Shown piece after piece: positions 1-9,183 of a DNA stretch of 64,000 nucleotides. How positions within the stretch are numbered: the first letter of the stretch is position 1; each line of letters starts with the position of its first letter. Both the position numbers and the translations under genes were made by a program. The notes under the pieces were generated by a model. The model did no database searches. It was not told where the DNA came from and saw nothing but the letters and a program-made list of their open reading frames with translations. This DNA comes from Hyphomicrobiales bacterium. Its GTDB lineage: Bacteria; Pseudomonadota; Alphaproteobacteria; Rhizobiales; Rhizobiaceae. The DNA lies in the NCBI GenBank assembly GCA_021775455.1, contig JAJFHU010000020.1:62001-126000 (forward strand), written 5' to 3'.

Positions 1-1
1 T

Positions 2-1027
2 GTTAGCGAATTGGTTGAGCGACAAAGCCGTTTGGGAGATCGCGGAGGCCACATCAATACGCTACTGGAAAAAGCGCGCGCCAAAGGCATTTCAACCACA
101 GCTCAAAAGAACCATAAACCAGACACCAAAAAAACTGATCCGATCACCACCGGTTCCCTGAACACTGCCAAGCCGGTTAATTTGGCTTCGTTGAGCGCGT
201 CTTTCAGTTTGCGTGGTTCTTTGGGTGCTGACGAAAAACCAGCCAATCCCACTTCCGCTGATGTTCTGATCCAGCCAACTACAACGATCGTGTCAAATTT
301 CTACAAGGGCACAGCCCCGCAAATGACATCAAGCTTTACGCAAAGCCTGTTCAGCGAAATTACCGAAGCAATGATTGAAATAGATGCCCACCAGCGCACT
401 GAAGTCGATGGTATGAGAATTGCTGCATCCAAAAAAGCTCAACAAATCGCCGGCGTCCTGTCCTCCGTGGGTGTCACGGTACCCGGCGCGGTCAAAAAAC
501 AGATTGGCGGTCCATTTGAACCACTGAATCAATCAACTCCATTTGATCTTCACCTGGAAGCACTTGATCAATCCCTGGCTGCGTTAGACAAAATTTCTGC
601 AACCGCTAAAACAATGCCGCTTATTCGCCCTGCTAGGAACGCCAGTGTTTCCAGTCGTTTTGGATCGCGGGTCGATCCATTCAACGGAAAAATGGCAATG
701 CATTCGGGTATTGATTTTCGCGCTGCTCGCGGAACTCCGGTTTATGCCGCAGGTAACGGACTTGTCACCCACGCATCCAGAAAAGGCGGCTATGGCAAAA
801 TGGTTGAGATCGTTCATGCCAGCGGCTACAAAACCCGCTATGCACACTTGGGCAAAGTCTTGGTAAAACCAGGTCAGACAATCAAAAGCGGAGAATTGAT
901 TGGCAAGGTTGGAAGCACGGGGCGCAGTACCGGTCCGCATCTCCACTACGAAATTCGCAAGGGCAAGGAAGCCGTCAATCCTATCGGTTTTTTGAAGGCT
1001 GCCAAGAAACTTCAGACGCTTCTTTAA
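2..1027 (+). CDS. M23 family metallopeptidase (5' end outside window)
   Basis: This is a LytM/M23 zinc endopeptidase, a family that cuts peptidoglycan cross-links in the periplasm or acts as an amidase activator. The reading frame is open to the left edge, so the start and any signal peptide or membrane anchor are missing; the first possible internal start is TTG at 11. Counting from that TTG, the C-terminal peptidase domain covers about residues 215-330. It shows the zinc ligands H231 and D235 (motif HSGID) and the HLH motif with H310 and H312, so it looks catalytically complete. The N-terminal 200 residues are low in recognisable domains and rich in Lys, Thr and Ser, probably a linker. The gene is convergent with prfB, whose stop codon lies 10 bases away. 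Confidence 0.9.
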   Translation, partial: VSELVERQSRLGDRGGHINTLLEKARAKGISTTAQKNHKPDTKKTDPITTGSLNTAKPVNLASLSASFSLRGSLGADEKPANPTSADVLIQPTTTIVSNFYKGTAPQMTSSFTQSLFSEITEAMIEIDAHQRTEVDGMRIAASKKAQQIAGVLSSVGVTVPGAVKKQIGGPFEPLNQSTPFDLHLEALDQSLAALDKISATAKTMPLIRPARNASVSSRFGSRVDPFNGKMAMHSGIDFRAARGTPVYAAGNGLVTHASRKGGYGKMVEIVHASGYKTRYAHLGKVLVKPGQTIKSGELIGKVGSTGRSTGPHLHYEIRKGKEAVNPIGFLKAAKKLQTLL

Positions 1028-1037
1028 ATCATGATAT

Positions 1038-2166
1038 CTATTCCAGATCCTCGACGACCACGCCCTCGCTGCCGGTAATTTGGTGGGCCAGTGCCGCCTC
1101 CATGAATGCGTTCAAATCACCATCCAGCACATTGTCTGGTGAGGTGCTTTCAACACCGGTACGCAAATCCTTGACCAGCTGGTAAGGCTGCAGCACATAG
1201 GAACGGATTTGGTGTCCCCAACCAATTTCAGATTTTGAATCATGCGCTTCCTGGATCGATTCCTGACGCTTCTTAATCTCAATATCGTAGAGCCTGGCAC
1301 GCAGCGCCTTCATGGCATTTGCGCGGTTCTGGTGTTGGGACTTCTCGGAAGACGTCACCACAATTCCAGTTGGAACATGGGTAATCCGAACTGCAGAATC
1401 GGTAGTGTTCACATGCTGACCACCAGCACCCGATGAACGGTATGTATCAACCCGGATATCCTTGTCCTGAATATCAATATCCACATTGTCATCAATTTCC
1501 GGATAAGCCCAAACCGACGAGAATGATGTGTGCCGCCGGGCATTACTGTCATAGGGCGAAATCCGCACCAGCCGATGAACACCGGATTCCGTTTTCAACC
1601 AGCCATAAGCATTATCACCGCTGATTAGAATTGAGGCCGCCTTGATACCCGCTTCATCTCCTGGTGTCGTGGATTGCACTTCAACCTTGAAACCGTTCTG
1701 TTCGGCCCAGCGCACATACATGCGCAACAACATGTTGGCCCAATCCTGGCTTTCGGTTCCCCCCGCCCCGGAATGAACTTCCAGGAAGCAGTTGTTGGGA
1801 TCCATTTCACCAGACAGGAGTGCAGCCACTTGCCTCTTGCCCATTTCCGCGTTCATTTTGGCAAGAGCTGCTTCCGCTTCCGCAACAATCTGATCATCAC
1901 CTTCTTCCTCACCAAGCTCGATCAAACCGGCATGGTCATCAAGCTCGGACTCAATTTCGCGGATGGTCTTGATACTGGTTTCGAGGTGTTGGCGCTCCCG
2001 CATCAGTTTCTGTGCTTTGGCAGGATCATTCCACAGATCGGCATCTTCAGCCTTCTGATTTAGCTCTTCCAGCCTTGCATTGGATTTGTCCCAGTCAAAG
2101 ATGCCTCCTCAGCAGACTGACAGCCTGCTTGATGTCAGAGACGATCGCTTGCGTTTCAGCACGCAT
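1038..2166 (-). CDS. prfB: Peptide chain release factor 2, made by programmed +1 frameshift
   Basis: RF2 recognises UGA and UAA stop codons and triggers peptide release on the ribosome. The main frame contains the GGQ motif (in SGAGGQHVN) that reaches the peptidyl-transferase centre. The stop-codon recognition tripeptide reads SPY, where E. coli has SPF. I believe SPY is normal in alphaproteobacteria. The gene begins in another frame at ATG 2166. After 23 codons it meets an in-frame TGA at 2097-2095, preceded by CTT and by an internal AGGAGG. Slipping forward one base gives RRHL-DWD and joins the 352-codon main frame, for 375 residues in total, a normal RF2 length. An annotation that starts at the internal ATG 2003 would lose about 54 N-terminal residues. 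Confidence 0.95.
2095..2109 (-). promoter_or_regulatory. RF2 programmed +1 frameshift site
   Basis: Read on the minus strand: AGGAGG (2109-2104), CAT, CTT (2100-2098), then TGA (2097-2095) followed by C. This is the classic RF2 autoregulatory cassette. A Shine-Dalgarno-like hexamer lies three bases before CTT, and a weak TGA-C stop is read by RF2 itself. Low RF2 favours the shift, so synthesis is self-correcting. Seen directly; function follows from the well-studied E. coli element. Confidence 0.95.
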
Positions 2167-2284
2167 ATTGTTGTAACCCTTTTTGAAGAATCGAGAATTC
2201 CGGTGAAACATATTCACCGCCACGAGTGAAGTAAACCCGCCAAATTGGTCATGAACGATACATTCATCCGACATTCAGCTTGAA

Positions 2285-2313
2285 TTGACTATCCTTTCAA
2301 CCATGGGGCTAAC
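2285..2313 (+). promoter_or_regulatory. Possible promoter of the small secreted protein
   Basis: TTGACT (2285-2290) is followed after 17 bases by GCTAAC (2308-2313). The -35 box matches well and the -10 box only weakly. It lies 32 bases before the ATG at 2345. Predicted by eye only. Confidence 0.3.
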
Positions 2314-2344
2314 GCGGGGTCAAAACCGGAATGGAGAACCCGAT

Positions 2345-2770
2345 ATGAAAACGTTCAAAATTGCATTGGCACTGAGCATGGCAACCCTTGGCATGGTGAT
2401 ATTCACCTCTACCGCAAACGCTTCAGGTTGCAGCACCTACGGAAACACCGCAAAAATTCAGCAAAGTGAAAACATCAACCTCGGTTGTGGTTTTTCTGGC
2501 CAACGCTGGCACACCAACAAGACCGCGCACCGCATCTTTTGCCTTGCAGTTGGTGAAGACAATGCAGACACTGAAACTGCAATCCGAGATCACAAACTCG
2601 ATACCTGCCGCATGGCCAAGGCAGCGGACCGGTTTGAGAACAACGAAGTTGTAATCGATTTAAATCCCAACCGGTTTGCTGAAAACGAACTAATTATCGG
2701 AAACAATTCCGATGACGAACCCGTTCCGGGACGCTTCGGCGAAATGGAAATCATTGTAGGCAACGAGTAA
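2345..2770 (+). CDS. Small secreted protein of unknown function
   Basis: The protein has 141 residues. An N-terminal signal peptide (KTF, a hydrophobic stretch, then ANA before S24) predicts export to the periplasm. The mature part has several Cys residues (CSTYG, GCGFSG, FCLAVG, DTC), which could form disulfides. The C-terminal third is acidic and rich in Asn. It contains loosely repeated units ending in NRFAENELIIG and GRFGEMEIIVG, with a related NNEVVID before them. I do not recognise a named domain. ATG 2345 is chosen over the upstream in-frame ATG 2285 because GGAG lies about 9 bases before it and the signal peptide starts there. It stands alone between prfB and the palindrome-rich spacer. 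Confidence 0.8.
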   Translation: MKTFKIALALSMATLGMVIFTSTANASGCSTYGNTAKIQQSENINLGCGFSGQRWHTNKTAHRIFCLAVGEDNADTETAIRDHKLDTCRMAKAADRFENNEVVIDLNPNRFAENELIIGNNSDDEPVPGRFGEMEIIVGNE

Positions 2771-2893
2771 AACCCATATCCTCCCAAGGCAACGGGGCGG
2801 TCAATCCGTCCCGTTTTGAATGCGGGAATTGCGTTTGTCGCCTTGCCTCGTGCCTGCCTGTTGAAGGACGGGGTGCATCCACTCCGACGTCAC

Positions 2894-2912
2894 TCCTGTT
2901 CTTGCCACAGGA
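2894..2912. repeat. Short inverted repeat TCCTGT...ACAGGA
   Basis: TCCTGT (2894-2899) pairs with ACAGGA (2907-2912) across a seven-base loop. It shares the CCTGT/ACAGG core with the larger hairpin at 2976-3041. Confidence 0.5.
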
Positions 2913-2975
2913 ATCCATACCTCTTTGCTATCCACCCGATGACCCTCACGTTAGCCGGTGAACTCACGGGTATGG

Positions 2976-3041
2976 ACCCCTGTGATTGGAGCCGGACAAG
3001 CAAACAATTGAGAATTGTTTGCCCGGCGGAACCACAGGGGT
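2976..3041. repeat. Long imperfect hairpin element
   Basis: The outer arms ACCCCTGTG (2976-2984) and CACAGGGGT (3033-3041) pair perfectly. Inside, CAAACAATT (3001-3009) pairs with AATTGTTTG (3013-3021) around a three-base loop, with CCGG (2992-2995) and a matching CCGG at about 3023-3026 extending it. There is no T-tract directly after it, so it is not a plain terminator. Confidence 0.6.
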
Positions 3042-3267
3042 GACGAGGGGAGAAATGGTGCCCGATGATGACAGGGAGAAAATGGTGCATGGGAAAGGAA
3101 TTCCCTGCGTGGCAGGGCAAAGTTCCGCGACTAGCCGAAGTGCAAGCCCGCGAACGGACGCCGAGCGAAGGTCTGGCGGAAACCAAACAAGGCTCGAGTG
3201 AATACTTTGCCTTGCCTGCTTATCGACCTTCTGTTATCCGGGCTCTTCTCTCACCAAGAAAGTGAAA

Positions 3268-4125
3268 ATGAATAATCATCTCAAAGGTCTGATTATAACT
3301 ACCTTGGGGATCGTGTTTGTGGTTCCTGACGCATTGTTCGTGCGGGTGATTGATGCTGAACCCTTGGTCATTGCATTCTGGCGCTGCATGACAGCCGGAA
3401 CAATTATCATGATCGTAACGCTTTCATGGAAAGGCTTTAACGGTTTTTCTGCAGTACTACGAACCGGTTGGCCGGGCGTGATTTATACGGTCTTGATTGG
3501 CACGACTGCACCGGGCTTTGTCATGGCTGTCGCCAACACAAGTGTGGCAAATGTAGTCTTCATATTCGCCACAATCCCGATATTTGCAGCAATCTTCAGC
3601 CGGATATTTCTCGGCGAACCCTTCAGCAGACGGATGGTTCTGACAATGGCCGTGGTGATCGTCGGGTTGGGCATCATTGCTTATGGTTCAGCGGAATCTG
3701 AAATTGCCTCATGGAAGGGAGACTTGTGGGCTTTGTATGTATCCTGCGCCTTCGCAGCAGCCCTGACCGCAGTTCGCAAGGTCAAGGAAACGTCCATGAT
3801 CCCCGCCATACCGATTGGCTTCATCAGTATTGCACTGTTGATATCCTTGTTCGTGGCACCCTTGCCAGCCATTGAAACACAATGGCCGGTGATTTTGGCA
3901 CATGGAGCGTTCATCGGAGTATCAAGCTGCTTGTTGACGCTGGGACCGCGCTACATTAGCTCAACCGAAGTGGCGTTGCTGGTGCTGCTTGAATCCATTC
4001 TCGCTCCCCTGCTGGTTTGGGCAGTAATCGGAGAAAATCCAGGCGTTTGGGCGCTGATGGGCGGGGCCGTGGTTATTGGCGCGTTGCTCGTTTCGAACTT
4101 GATTGCCCTGAGACGAAATGCGTGA
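3268..4125 (+). CDS. DMT-superfamily (EamA) transporter
   Basis: A hydrophobic protein of about 285 residues with roughly ten membrane-spanning helices in two halves, the layout of EamA/RhaT drug-metabolite transporters. These usually export amino acids or other small metabolites from the inner membrane. It carries the typical alternating Gly-rich helices and a proline-containing GTTAPGF loop near residue 75. I chose ATG 3268; an in-frame GTG at 3262 is also possible, and AAGAAAG just upstream could serve either. It is preceded by the palindrome-rich spacer and convergent with glutamate dehydrogenase, 4 bases away. Substrate cannot be told from sequence. Confidence 0.88.
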   Translation: MNNHLKGLIITTLGIVFVVPDALFVRVIDAEPLVIAFWRCMTAGTIIMIVTLSWKGFNGFSAVLRTGWPGVIYTVLIGTTAPGFVMAVANTSVANVVFIFATIPIFAAIFSRIFLGEPFSRRMVLTMAVVIVGLGIIAYGSAESEIASWKGDLWALYVSCAFAAALTAVRKVKETSMIPAIPIGFISIALLISLFVAPLPAIETQWPVILAHGAFIGVSSCLLTLGPRYISSTEVALLVLLESILAPLLVWAVIGENPGVWALMGGAVVIGALLVSNLIALRRNA

Positions 4126-4129
4126 TCCG

Positions 4130-5560
4130 TTATAACCCAAGCGCCCGATAACTGTCGGCAACCCGCTGGATCGAAATTATGTACGCGGCTGTTCGCAGAT
4201 CCATGTCCTTGTCCTTTTTGAGACTTTGGTGCCACAAGTCACGCATGTTGCCGTAGGCACCGCGCATCGTGTCATCAAGACCAGAACGTACCAGGGTCAG
4301 TTCATCTGCTCCACTTACGAAAGCATTGCGCAATTCGGGCGGAAAATTCTGACCGGTCATTTTCTCGAGCGCCTCAATGATCATTTCCTGTCTTGCCTCT
4401 TCCTGACGGCGCTGCATGCGGCCAAAGCGGATGTGGGAAAGATTCTTCACCCACTCAAAATAGGATACCGTCACACCACCAGCGTTGGCATACATGTCAG
4501 GCATGATGATGACACCTTTTTTGCGGAGTATCTCGTCAGCACCAGCGGTAACCGGTCCATTGGCTGCTTCAACAATGAGTTTGGTATTAATCCTGTCCGC
4601 ATTACCGAGATTGATCACACTTTCAAGGGCTGCTGGAATGAGAATATCACACTCCATCTCCAACACCTTCGCTCCATCTTTCTCATGCTTGCCATGCGGG
4701 AACGTCGCCACACCACCATGTTCTGAAACATGTTTCTTCAGGGTTTCGATATCGAGACCATTTTCGTTGATTACCGCGCCATCGTGTTCGATCACAGCGA
4801 TGATCTTGCAGTCGTCTTCTTCCTGTAAAAATTTGCCAGCATGATAGCCCACATTGCCTAAGCCTTGAATGACGATCTTCTTGCCAGCCAACCCTTTTGA
4901 CATTCCGGCTGCCTTCAAATCATCCGGATGCCTGAAGAATTCACGGATCCCGTATTGAACCCCACGACCAGTTGCTTCAACACGGCCACGAATACCGCCT
5001 GCATTGAGTGGCTTGCCCGTGACACAGGCCCGGGCGTCAATGTCTGTTGTGTTCATTCGGTGATACTGGTCAGCAATCCACGCCATCTCCTGTTCGCCAG
5101 TACCCATGTCAGGTGCAGGAACGTTCTGGGACGGATTAATCAAATCACGCTTGATAAGTTCGAAAGCAAAGCGACGGGTAATGCGTTCCAGCTCATCGGT
5201 TTCCCAATCTCGCGGATTAATGCAGAGCCCGCCCTTGGATCCACCGAATGGAACTTCTACCAATGCACATTTGTAGGTCATTAGTGCCGCAAGCGCTTCA
5301 ACTTCATCTTGATTCACTGCCAAGGCGTAGCGAATTCCGCCTTTTACAGGTTCGGCATGCTCGGAGTGCACCGATCGATAACCGGTAAATGTCTTGATGT
5401 CTCCACGAAGCTTTACGCCAAAACGCACGGTATAAGTAGAGTTTGCTACCCGGATTTTTTCGGCCAATCCTTCTGACAAGTCCATGCGTTGAACCGCTCG
5501 ATCGAACAGACTATTGACGCTTTCGCGAAAACTAGGCTCATTGGTATTGCCACCAGACAT
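4130..5560 (-). CDS. Glu/Leu/Phe/Val dehydrogenase family protein, probably glutamate dehydrogenase
   Basis: Interconverts glutamate and 2-oxoglutarate plus ammonia, most likely NAD-linked, in the cytoplasm. The N-terminal substrate domain carries the family signature VPFGGSKGG at about residues 103-111 (K109 is the substrate-binding lysine) and PAPDMGT near 148-154 with the catalytic Asp. The C-terminal Rossmann domain shows GLGNVG at 233-238. The length of 476 residues fits the bacterial family. The frame is open further upstream, but ATG 5560 has GGAGGGG six bases before it and gives a natural N-terminus, so I prefer it over ATG 5605 and ATG 5575. It is monocistronic, followed by the convergent EamA gene. 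Confidence 0.92.
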   Translation of the reverse strand: MSGGNTNEPSFRESVNSLFDRAVQRMDLSEGLAEKIRVANSTYTVRFGVKLRGDIKTFTGYRSVHSEHAEPVKGGIRYALAVNQDEVEALAALMTYKCALVEVPFGGSKGGLCINPRDWETDELERITRRFAFELIKRDLINPSQNVPAPDMGTGEQEMAWIADQYHRMNTTDIDARACVTGKPLNAGGIRGRVEATGRGVQYGIREFFRHPDDLKAAGMSKGLAGKKIVIQGLGNVGYHAGKFLQEEDDCKIIAVIEHDGAVINENGLDIETLKKHVSEHGGVATFPHGKHEKDGAKVLEMECDILIPAALESVINLGNADRINTKLIVEAANGPVTAGADEILRKKGVIIMPDMYANAGGVTVSYFEWVKNLSHIRFGRMQRRQEEARQEMIIEALEKMTGQNFPPELRNAFVSGADELTLVRSGLDDTMRGAYGNMRDLWHQSLKKDKDMDLRTAAYIISIQRVADSYRALGL

Positions 5561-5654
5561 TATGTTCCCCTCCATGGTACTGCCAGTAATAGGGAAGCTT
5601 TCCACATTATTGCCCGGCTTTAAAGGGGGGAAATGAATTTACCGGAAAATAGGC

Positions 5655-6155
5655 CTAATCGTCGGCATAGATGATTGACTTGCTCAGGGTGAGTGCCGGA
5701 ATGCCGGAACCGTCCTTGCCGCAATTGGCTGTGCAACCGGTAACCTCAAAACCACAGGCCTCGTAAAAGGCAACCGCACCGGTGTTGCCTTCATCAACCT
5801 CCAGTGAAATCATGTCGCAATCCATGAAGGAATTCTCTATTTCGATCAGCAATTGAACCCCGGCCTTTCGGCCATGAAACTCTGGCAGAACATAAAGCTG
5901 ATGAAGCTTGATCGTCTTGCCGTCTTGTGAGGCATAAGCCATTCCGCAGACAGTTCCACCATCATCGGCAACCAGAAATTCAGATCGAGGACTGTCAAAA
6001 TTTTCCTCTATTGAACGTTGGGAATGCCAATCGGCGCAAATCGCATTGACCTTCTCAACACCGTAAAGAGCATCGTAAGTCGCATGCCAAGTTTCGACGA
6101 GAAGTTCGCGAACCTTCGGAAGATCAGCGCGCGTGGCAGTTCGAACCCAGATCAT
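5655..6155 (-). CDS. GNAT family N-acetyltransferase
   Basis: A 166-residue GNAT-fold acetyltransferase that would move an acetyl group from acetyl-CoA to an amine. The fold is visible as an N-terminal [13 protein letters not shown] strand-helix and the central [16 protein letters not shown] segment at about residues 88-103, whose Arg-Lys-Ala-Gly part is the acetyl-CoA pyrophosphate loop. The C-terminal [15 protein letters not shown] motif is near 123-137. Its start overlaps the gatB stop by four bases (ATGA type), so it is likely translationally coupled as the last gene of the gat cluster. The substrate is unknown; RimI-like protein acetylation or small-amine acetylation are both possible. 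Confidence 0.88.
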   Translation of the reverse strand: MIWVRTATRADLPKVRELLVETWHATYDALYGVEKVNAICADWHSQRSIEENFDSPRSEFLVADDGGTVCGMAYASQDGKTIKLHQLYVLPEFHGRKAGVQLLIEIENSFMDCDMISLEVDEGNTGAVAFYEACGFEVTGCTANCGKDGSGIPALTLSKSIIYADD

Positions 6156-7654
6156 TCAATTCCAAGTTTCTGCTTCACCAACTCCTGAACTGCCTGCGGG
6201 TTGGCCTTGCCGCCGGAAGCTTTCATCACCTGCCCGACAAACCAGCCAGCTAGATTAGGCTTCTCCTTCGCCTGCTCCGCCTTGTCCGGATTGGCAGCGA
6301 TGACTTCGTCAACGGCAGCTTCAATCGCACCAGTGTCGGTTACTTGCTTCATCCCGCGCGATTCAACGATTTCAGCCGGATCACCACCCTCTTCCCAAAT
6401 AATGTCGAAAAGGTCTTTGGCAATTTTGCCGGAAATCGTGCCTTCCTTGATAAGATCAATGATCCCGCCAACCTGATCAGGAGATACCGGCGTATCCTCA
6501 ATTTCCTGGCTAGTCTCGTTTAGCTTGCCAAGAAGGTTATTGATCACCCAGTTGGCAGCAGTCTTGCTGTCACGACCCTCAGCAACCTGCTCGAAGAAAT
6601 CAGCAATTGCCTTTTCCGAAACCAGAATGGAAGCGTCATACGCCGACAATCCCTCTCCAATAAACCTGGAGCGCTTCGCATCCGGCAGTTCCGGCAGATC
6701 GCTTTTCAGCTGATCCACATAGGCCTGACTGAATTCAAGCGGCAACAAATCGGGATCGGGAAAATAGCGATAATCATGCGCGTCTTCCTTGGAACGCATG
6801 GAGCGTGTTTCGCCCTTGGCCGGATCGAACAACCGCGTTTCCTGATCAATCGTGCCACCATCTTCAAGAATGGCTATCTGGCGACGGGCTTCTGATTCAA
6901 TCGCCTGACCAATAAAGCGAATGGAGTTGACGTTCTTGATCTCACACCGCGTACCGAAGTCACCGCCTGGCTTGCGAACGGAAACGTTCACATCAGCCCG
7001 CATGGAACCTTCATCCATGTTTCCATCGCAGGTGCCAAGGTAGCGCAAAATGGTGCGAAGCTTGGTGATGTAAGCCTTGGCTTCATCAGCGGAACGAAGA
7101 TCGGGCTTGGAAACAATTTCCATCAGCGCTACACCCGTACGGTTAAGATCAACAAAACTCATCGTTGGATGCTGATCGTGCATGGATTTGCCTGCATCCT
7201 GCTCCAGATGCAGCCGCTCAACACCGATTTCAATGTCCTCAAAATTACCCTGCTTGTCCGGCCCGACGGAAACCGTGACAATCCCCTCACCGACAATCGG
7301 ATCCTTGAACTGCGAAATCTGGTAGCCCTGCGGCAGGTCGGGATAGAAATAATTCTTGCGGTCAAAGACCGAACGCAGATTAATTTGCGCGTTGAGACCG
7401 AGACCGGTACGGACCGCCTGCGCCACGCATTCCTCGTTGATTACCGGTAACATGCCTGGCATCGCCGCATCAACCAGCGAAACATTGGCGTTCGGCTCTG
7501 CACCGAATTCAGTCGACGCGCCTGAAAAGAGCTTCGATTTGGAAGTCACCTGCGCGTGTACTTCCAGTCCAATGATGATTTCCCAATCATCGGTGGTACC
7601 GGCAATAAAGCGTTTGGGGTCAGGGGTTCTTGTGTCTATCAGTGTCATGCTCAA
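6152..7654 (-). CDS. gatB: Aspartyl/glutamyl-tRNA amidotransferase subunit B
   Basis: GatB is the kinase-like, tRNA-binding subunit of the GatCAB complex. The complex converts misacylated Glu-tRNA(Gln) and, where needed, Asp-tRNA(Asn) to the amidated forms. The 500-residue length is normal. Family signatures are clear: the opening [10 protein letters not shown], the metal-site region [18 protein letters not shown], and [13 protein letters not shown], followed by the helical YqeY-like tail ending in a Lys-rich segment. gatC, gatA and gatB all lie in this cluster, but gatA and gatB are separated by chorismate mutase and a PLP enzyme, an unusual insertion. The spacing to the upstream gene is 14 bases, consistent with one transcript. 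Confidence 0.97.
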   Translation of the reverse strand: MSMTLIDTRTPDPKRFIAGTTDDWEIIIGLEVHAQVTSKSKLFSGASTEFGAEPNANVSLVDAAMPGMLPVINEECVAQAVRTGLGLNAQINLRSVFDRKNYFYPDLPQGYQISQFKDPIVGEGIVTVSVGPDKQGNFEDIEIGVERLHLEQDAGKSMHDQHPTMSFVDLNRTGVALMEIVSKPDLRSADEAKAYITKLRTILRYLGTCDGNMDEGSMRADVNVSVRKPGGDFGTRCEIKNVNSIRFIGQAIESEARRQIAILEDGGTIDQETRLFDPAKGETRSMRSKEDAHDYRYFPDPDLLPLEFSQAYVDQLKSDLPELPDAKRSRFIGEGLSAYDASILVSEKAIADFFEQVAEGRDSKTAANWVINNLLGKLNETSQEIEDTPVSPDQVGGIIDLIKEGTISGKIAKDLFDIIWEEGGDPAEIVESRGMKQVTDTGAIEAAVDEVIAANPDKAEQAKEKPNLAGWFVGQVMKASGGKANPQAVQELVKQKLGIE

Positions 7655-7668
7655 TTTCCGTAATTCTT

Positions 7669-8880
7669 TTATCCCAATACCCGGTCCAGATCGCGGATCA
7701 AGTCTTCCGGGTCTTCCAGGCCAACCGACAGGCGGAAAATTCCGTCACCGGCATAGTCGCGGTAGCTTTCCAACTGCTTGCCTTCAAGGCGGAAGGACGT
7801 TTCCATTAATCCTTCGGTCGGCATCCAGAAGACCAATGTTCGGTGGTGGCCAAGTGATACCGCATAGTGGATGATCTCAAGTTCCTTGGTCATCCGCGCG
7901 GCAATGGCATCGCCATCCACTTCCGAGCCCACCTGAAACGCCAACATGCCGGAAAAATTCTGCATTTGCTGTTTGGCGAGATCATGTTGCGGATGGCTTT
8001 TGAGCCCCGGATACAAAATCTTTGTAACCTTCGGATGCGCTTCAAGAAACTCCGATACAACGGTCGCGGTTTCCTCATGTGCCTTCATGCGCAATGGCAA
8101 GGTTGCAGCACCACGGGCAATCAGCCATGCGTTGAATGGTGACATCACACCGCCATGATGGATGGCCGCTTCCAGATTGAGGGCTCGAATATCCTCAGCG
8201 GAACCCGCAACCGCGCCGCCAACTGCATCTCCGTGACCACCAATATATTTGGTGACTGAGTGCATGACATAGTCGACGCCAAGTTTCGCCGATTGTGTGG
8301 CAATTGGTGAAGCAAAAGTAGCGTCACAGGAAACCTTCGCACCAGCCTGATGGGCAATGTCACAAACAGCCTTCAGATCAGTTAGCCGCATGATCGGATT
8401 GACCGGTGTTTCAGTATGAACAAGCTTCGTGTTCGGTTGAATGGCATCGGCCACCGCATCCAGATCACTCATGTCTACGGTAGAAACTTCAATGCCAAAC
8501 CGGGGCAGCGTATCGCGCGCCAGTTCGGCGACACCAGCATAGGAAACGTCGGAAACAATCGCATGATCACCTGCGCTCAGCGTGGTCAGGAAAATAGCAG
8601 CCGCTGCTGCCATGCCGGAAGCTGTACAAAGGCAAGCCTCTGTTCCTTCCAAAGCGGCAATCTTCTTCTCCAGCGAAGCAACCGAAGGGTTCGCCCAGCG
8701 CGAATAAAGAAACGGGCTGTCATCGTTGAGATCGTGGGCCGAGAAGCCCGCAGGCTCGTCCACCACATAAGTAGACGACATGACGATGTTGGGTGCAGAA
8801 GCGCCAGTCACCGGGTCTGGTCCGTCGCCCGCGTGAATGGCAGTCGTGCGCGTGCCGATAGGTGCGTTCTTGATCACCAT
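7669..8880 (-). CDS. Cys/Met-metabolism PLP-dependent (trans-sulfuration type) enzyme
   Basis: A fold-type I PLP enzyme of the cystathionine gamma-synthase/beta- or gamma-lyase family, 403 residues. The PLP lysine is K211 in [11 protein letters not shown], and the family markers YSRWANPS (57-66) and [10 protein letters not shown] (86-95) are intact. Members make or break cystathionine or release thiols from cysteine and methionine derivatives; the exact reaction cannot be assigned from sequence. The start codon abuts the stop of the chorismate mutase gene with no gap, and gatB follows 14 bases downstream, so it is co-transcribed with the gat genes. Confidence 0.9.
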   Translation of the reverse strand: MVIKNAPIGTRTTAIHAGDGPDPVTGASAPNIVMSSTYVVDEPAGFSAHDLNDDSPFLYSRWANPSVASLEKKIAALEGTEACLCTASGMAAAAAIFLTTLSAGDHAIVSDVSYAGVAELARDTLPRFGIEVSTVDMSDLDAVADAIQPNTKLVHTETPVNPIMRLTDLKAVCDIAHQAGAKVSCDATFASPIATQSAKLGVDYVMHSVTKYIGGHGDAVGGAVAGSAEDIRALNLEAAIHHGGVMSPFNAWLIARGAATLPLRMKAHEETATVVSEFLEAHPKVTKILYPGLKSHPQHDLAKQQMQNFSGMLAFQVGSEVDGDAIAARMTKELEIIHYAVSLGHHRTLVFWMPTEGLMETSFRLEGKQLESYRDYAGDGIFRLSVGLEDPEDLIRDLDRVLG

Positions 8881-9183
8881 CTACTTCTCCAACACTTCAT
8901 CTTCCATGGCGATGGAATGGCTTACCAACTGACGCCAGAGGGTTGCGTAAAATTCACCATCCAGACCATGTTCGTCCGCCAGTCGCCTGGCGTTGGCGAT
9001 CACCGCTTCCACCCGCTCCGGCACATTGGCAGGGATGTCTTCAACCTGTTTGATCTCCGCCGCCCGGTTGATGTAGCCCTCGCGCTCCGCGAACAATGCG
9101 AGCAGTTCCACATCCAGCCGGTCAATTTCAACCCGAACGTCCGGCATCGATTTGCAATCAGATGGTTGAAGCCTGGCTGCCAT
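8881..9183 (-). CDS. AroQ-type chorismate mutase
   Basis: A 100-residue all-helical chorismate mutase, which turns chorismate into prephenate for Phe/Tyr synthesis. The sequence fits the AroQ class: VRVEIDRLDVELLALFAER, then an Ile-Lys segment (AAEIKQ), and a final helix with LWRQLVSHSIAMED. ATG 9183 overlaps the gatA stop by one base (TAATG), which implies coupled translation. Three in-frame codons upstream (GTG at 9192) could extend it slightly. Monofunctional AroQ next to gatA and a PLP enzyme is atypical operon company. A related isochorismate-pyruvate lyase activity cannot be excluded. Confidence 0.85.
   Translation of the reverse strand: MAARLQPSDCKSMPDVRVEIDRLDVELLALFAEREGYINRAAEIKQVEDIPANVPERVEAVIANARRLADEHGLDGEFYATLWRQLVSHSIAMEDEVLEK

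Larger units (their letters stand above)
2771..3260. other. 490-base non-coding stretch with palindromic elements
   Basis: No convincing gene is present. Overlapping open frames on both strands look random. The stretch contains two related inverted repeats built on CCTGTG/CACAGG cores (2894-2912 and 2976-3041). It looks more GC-rich than flanking spacers and resembles the palindromic intergenic repeats scattered in rhizobial genomes, but I cannot match it to a named family from sequence alone. Confidence 0.5.

Noticed and set aside
2816-3265. Several overlapping open frames in the spacer after the small secreted protein
   Set aside because: They are short, overlap on both strands, lack ribosome sites and cover palindromic elements; composition looks non-coding.
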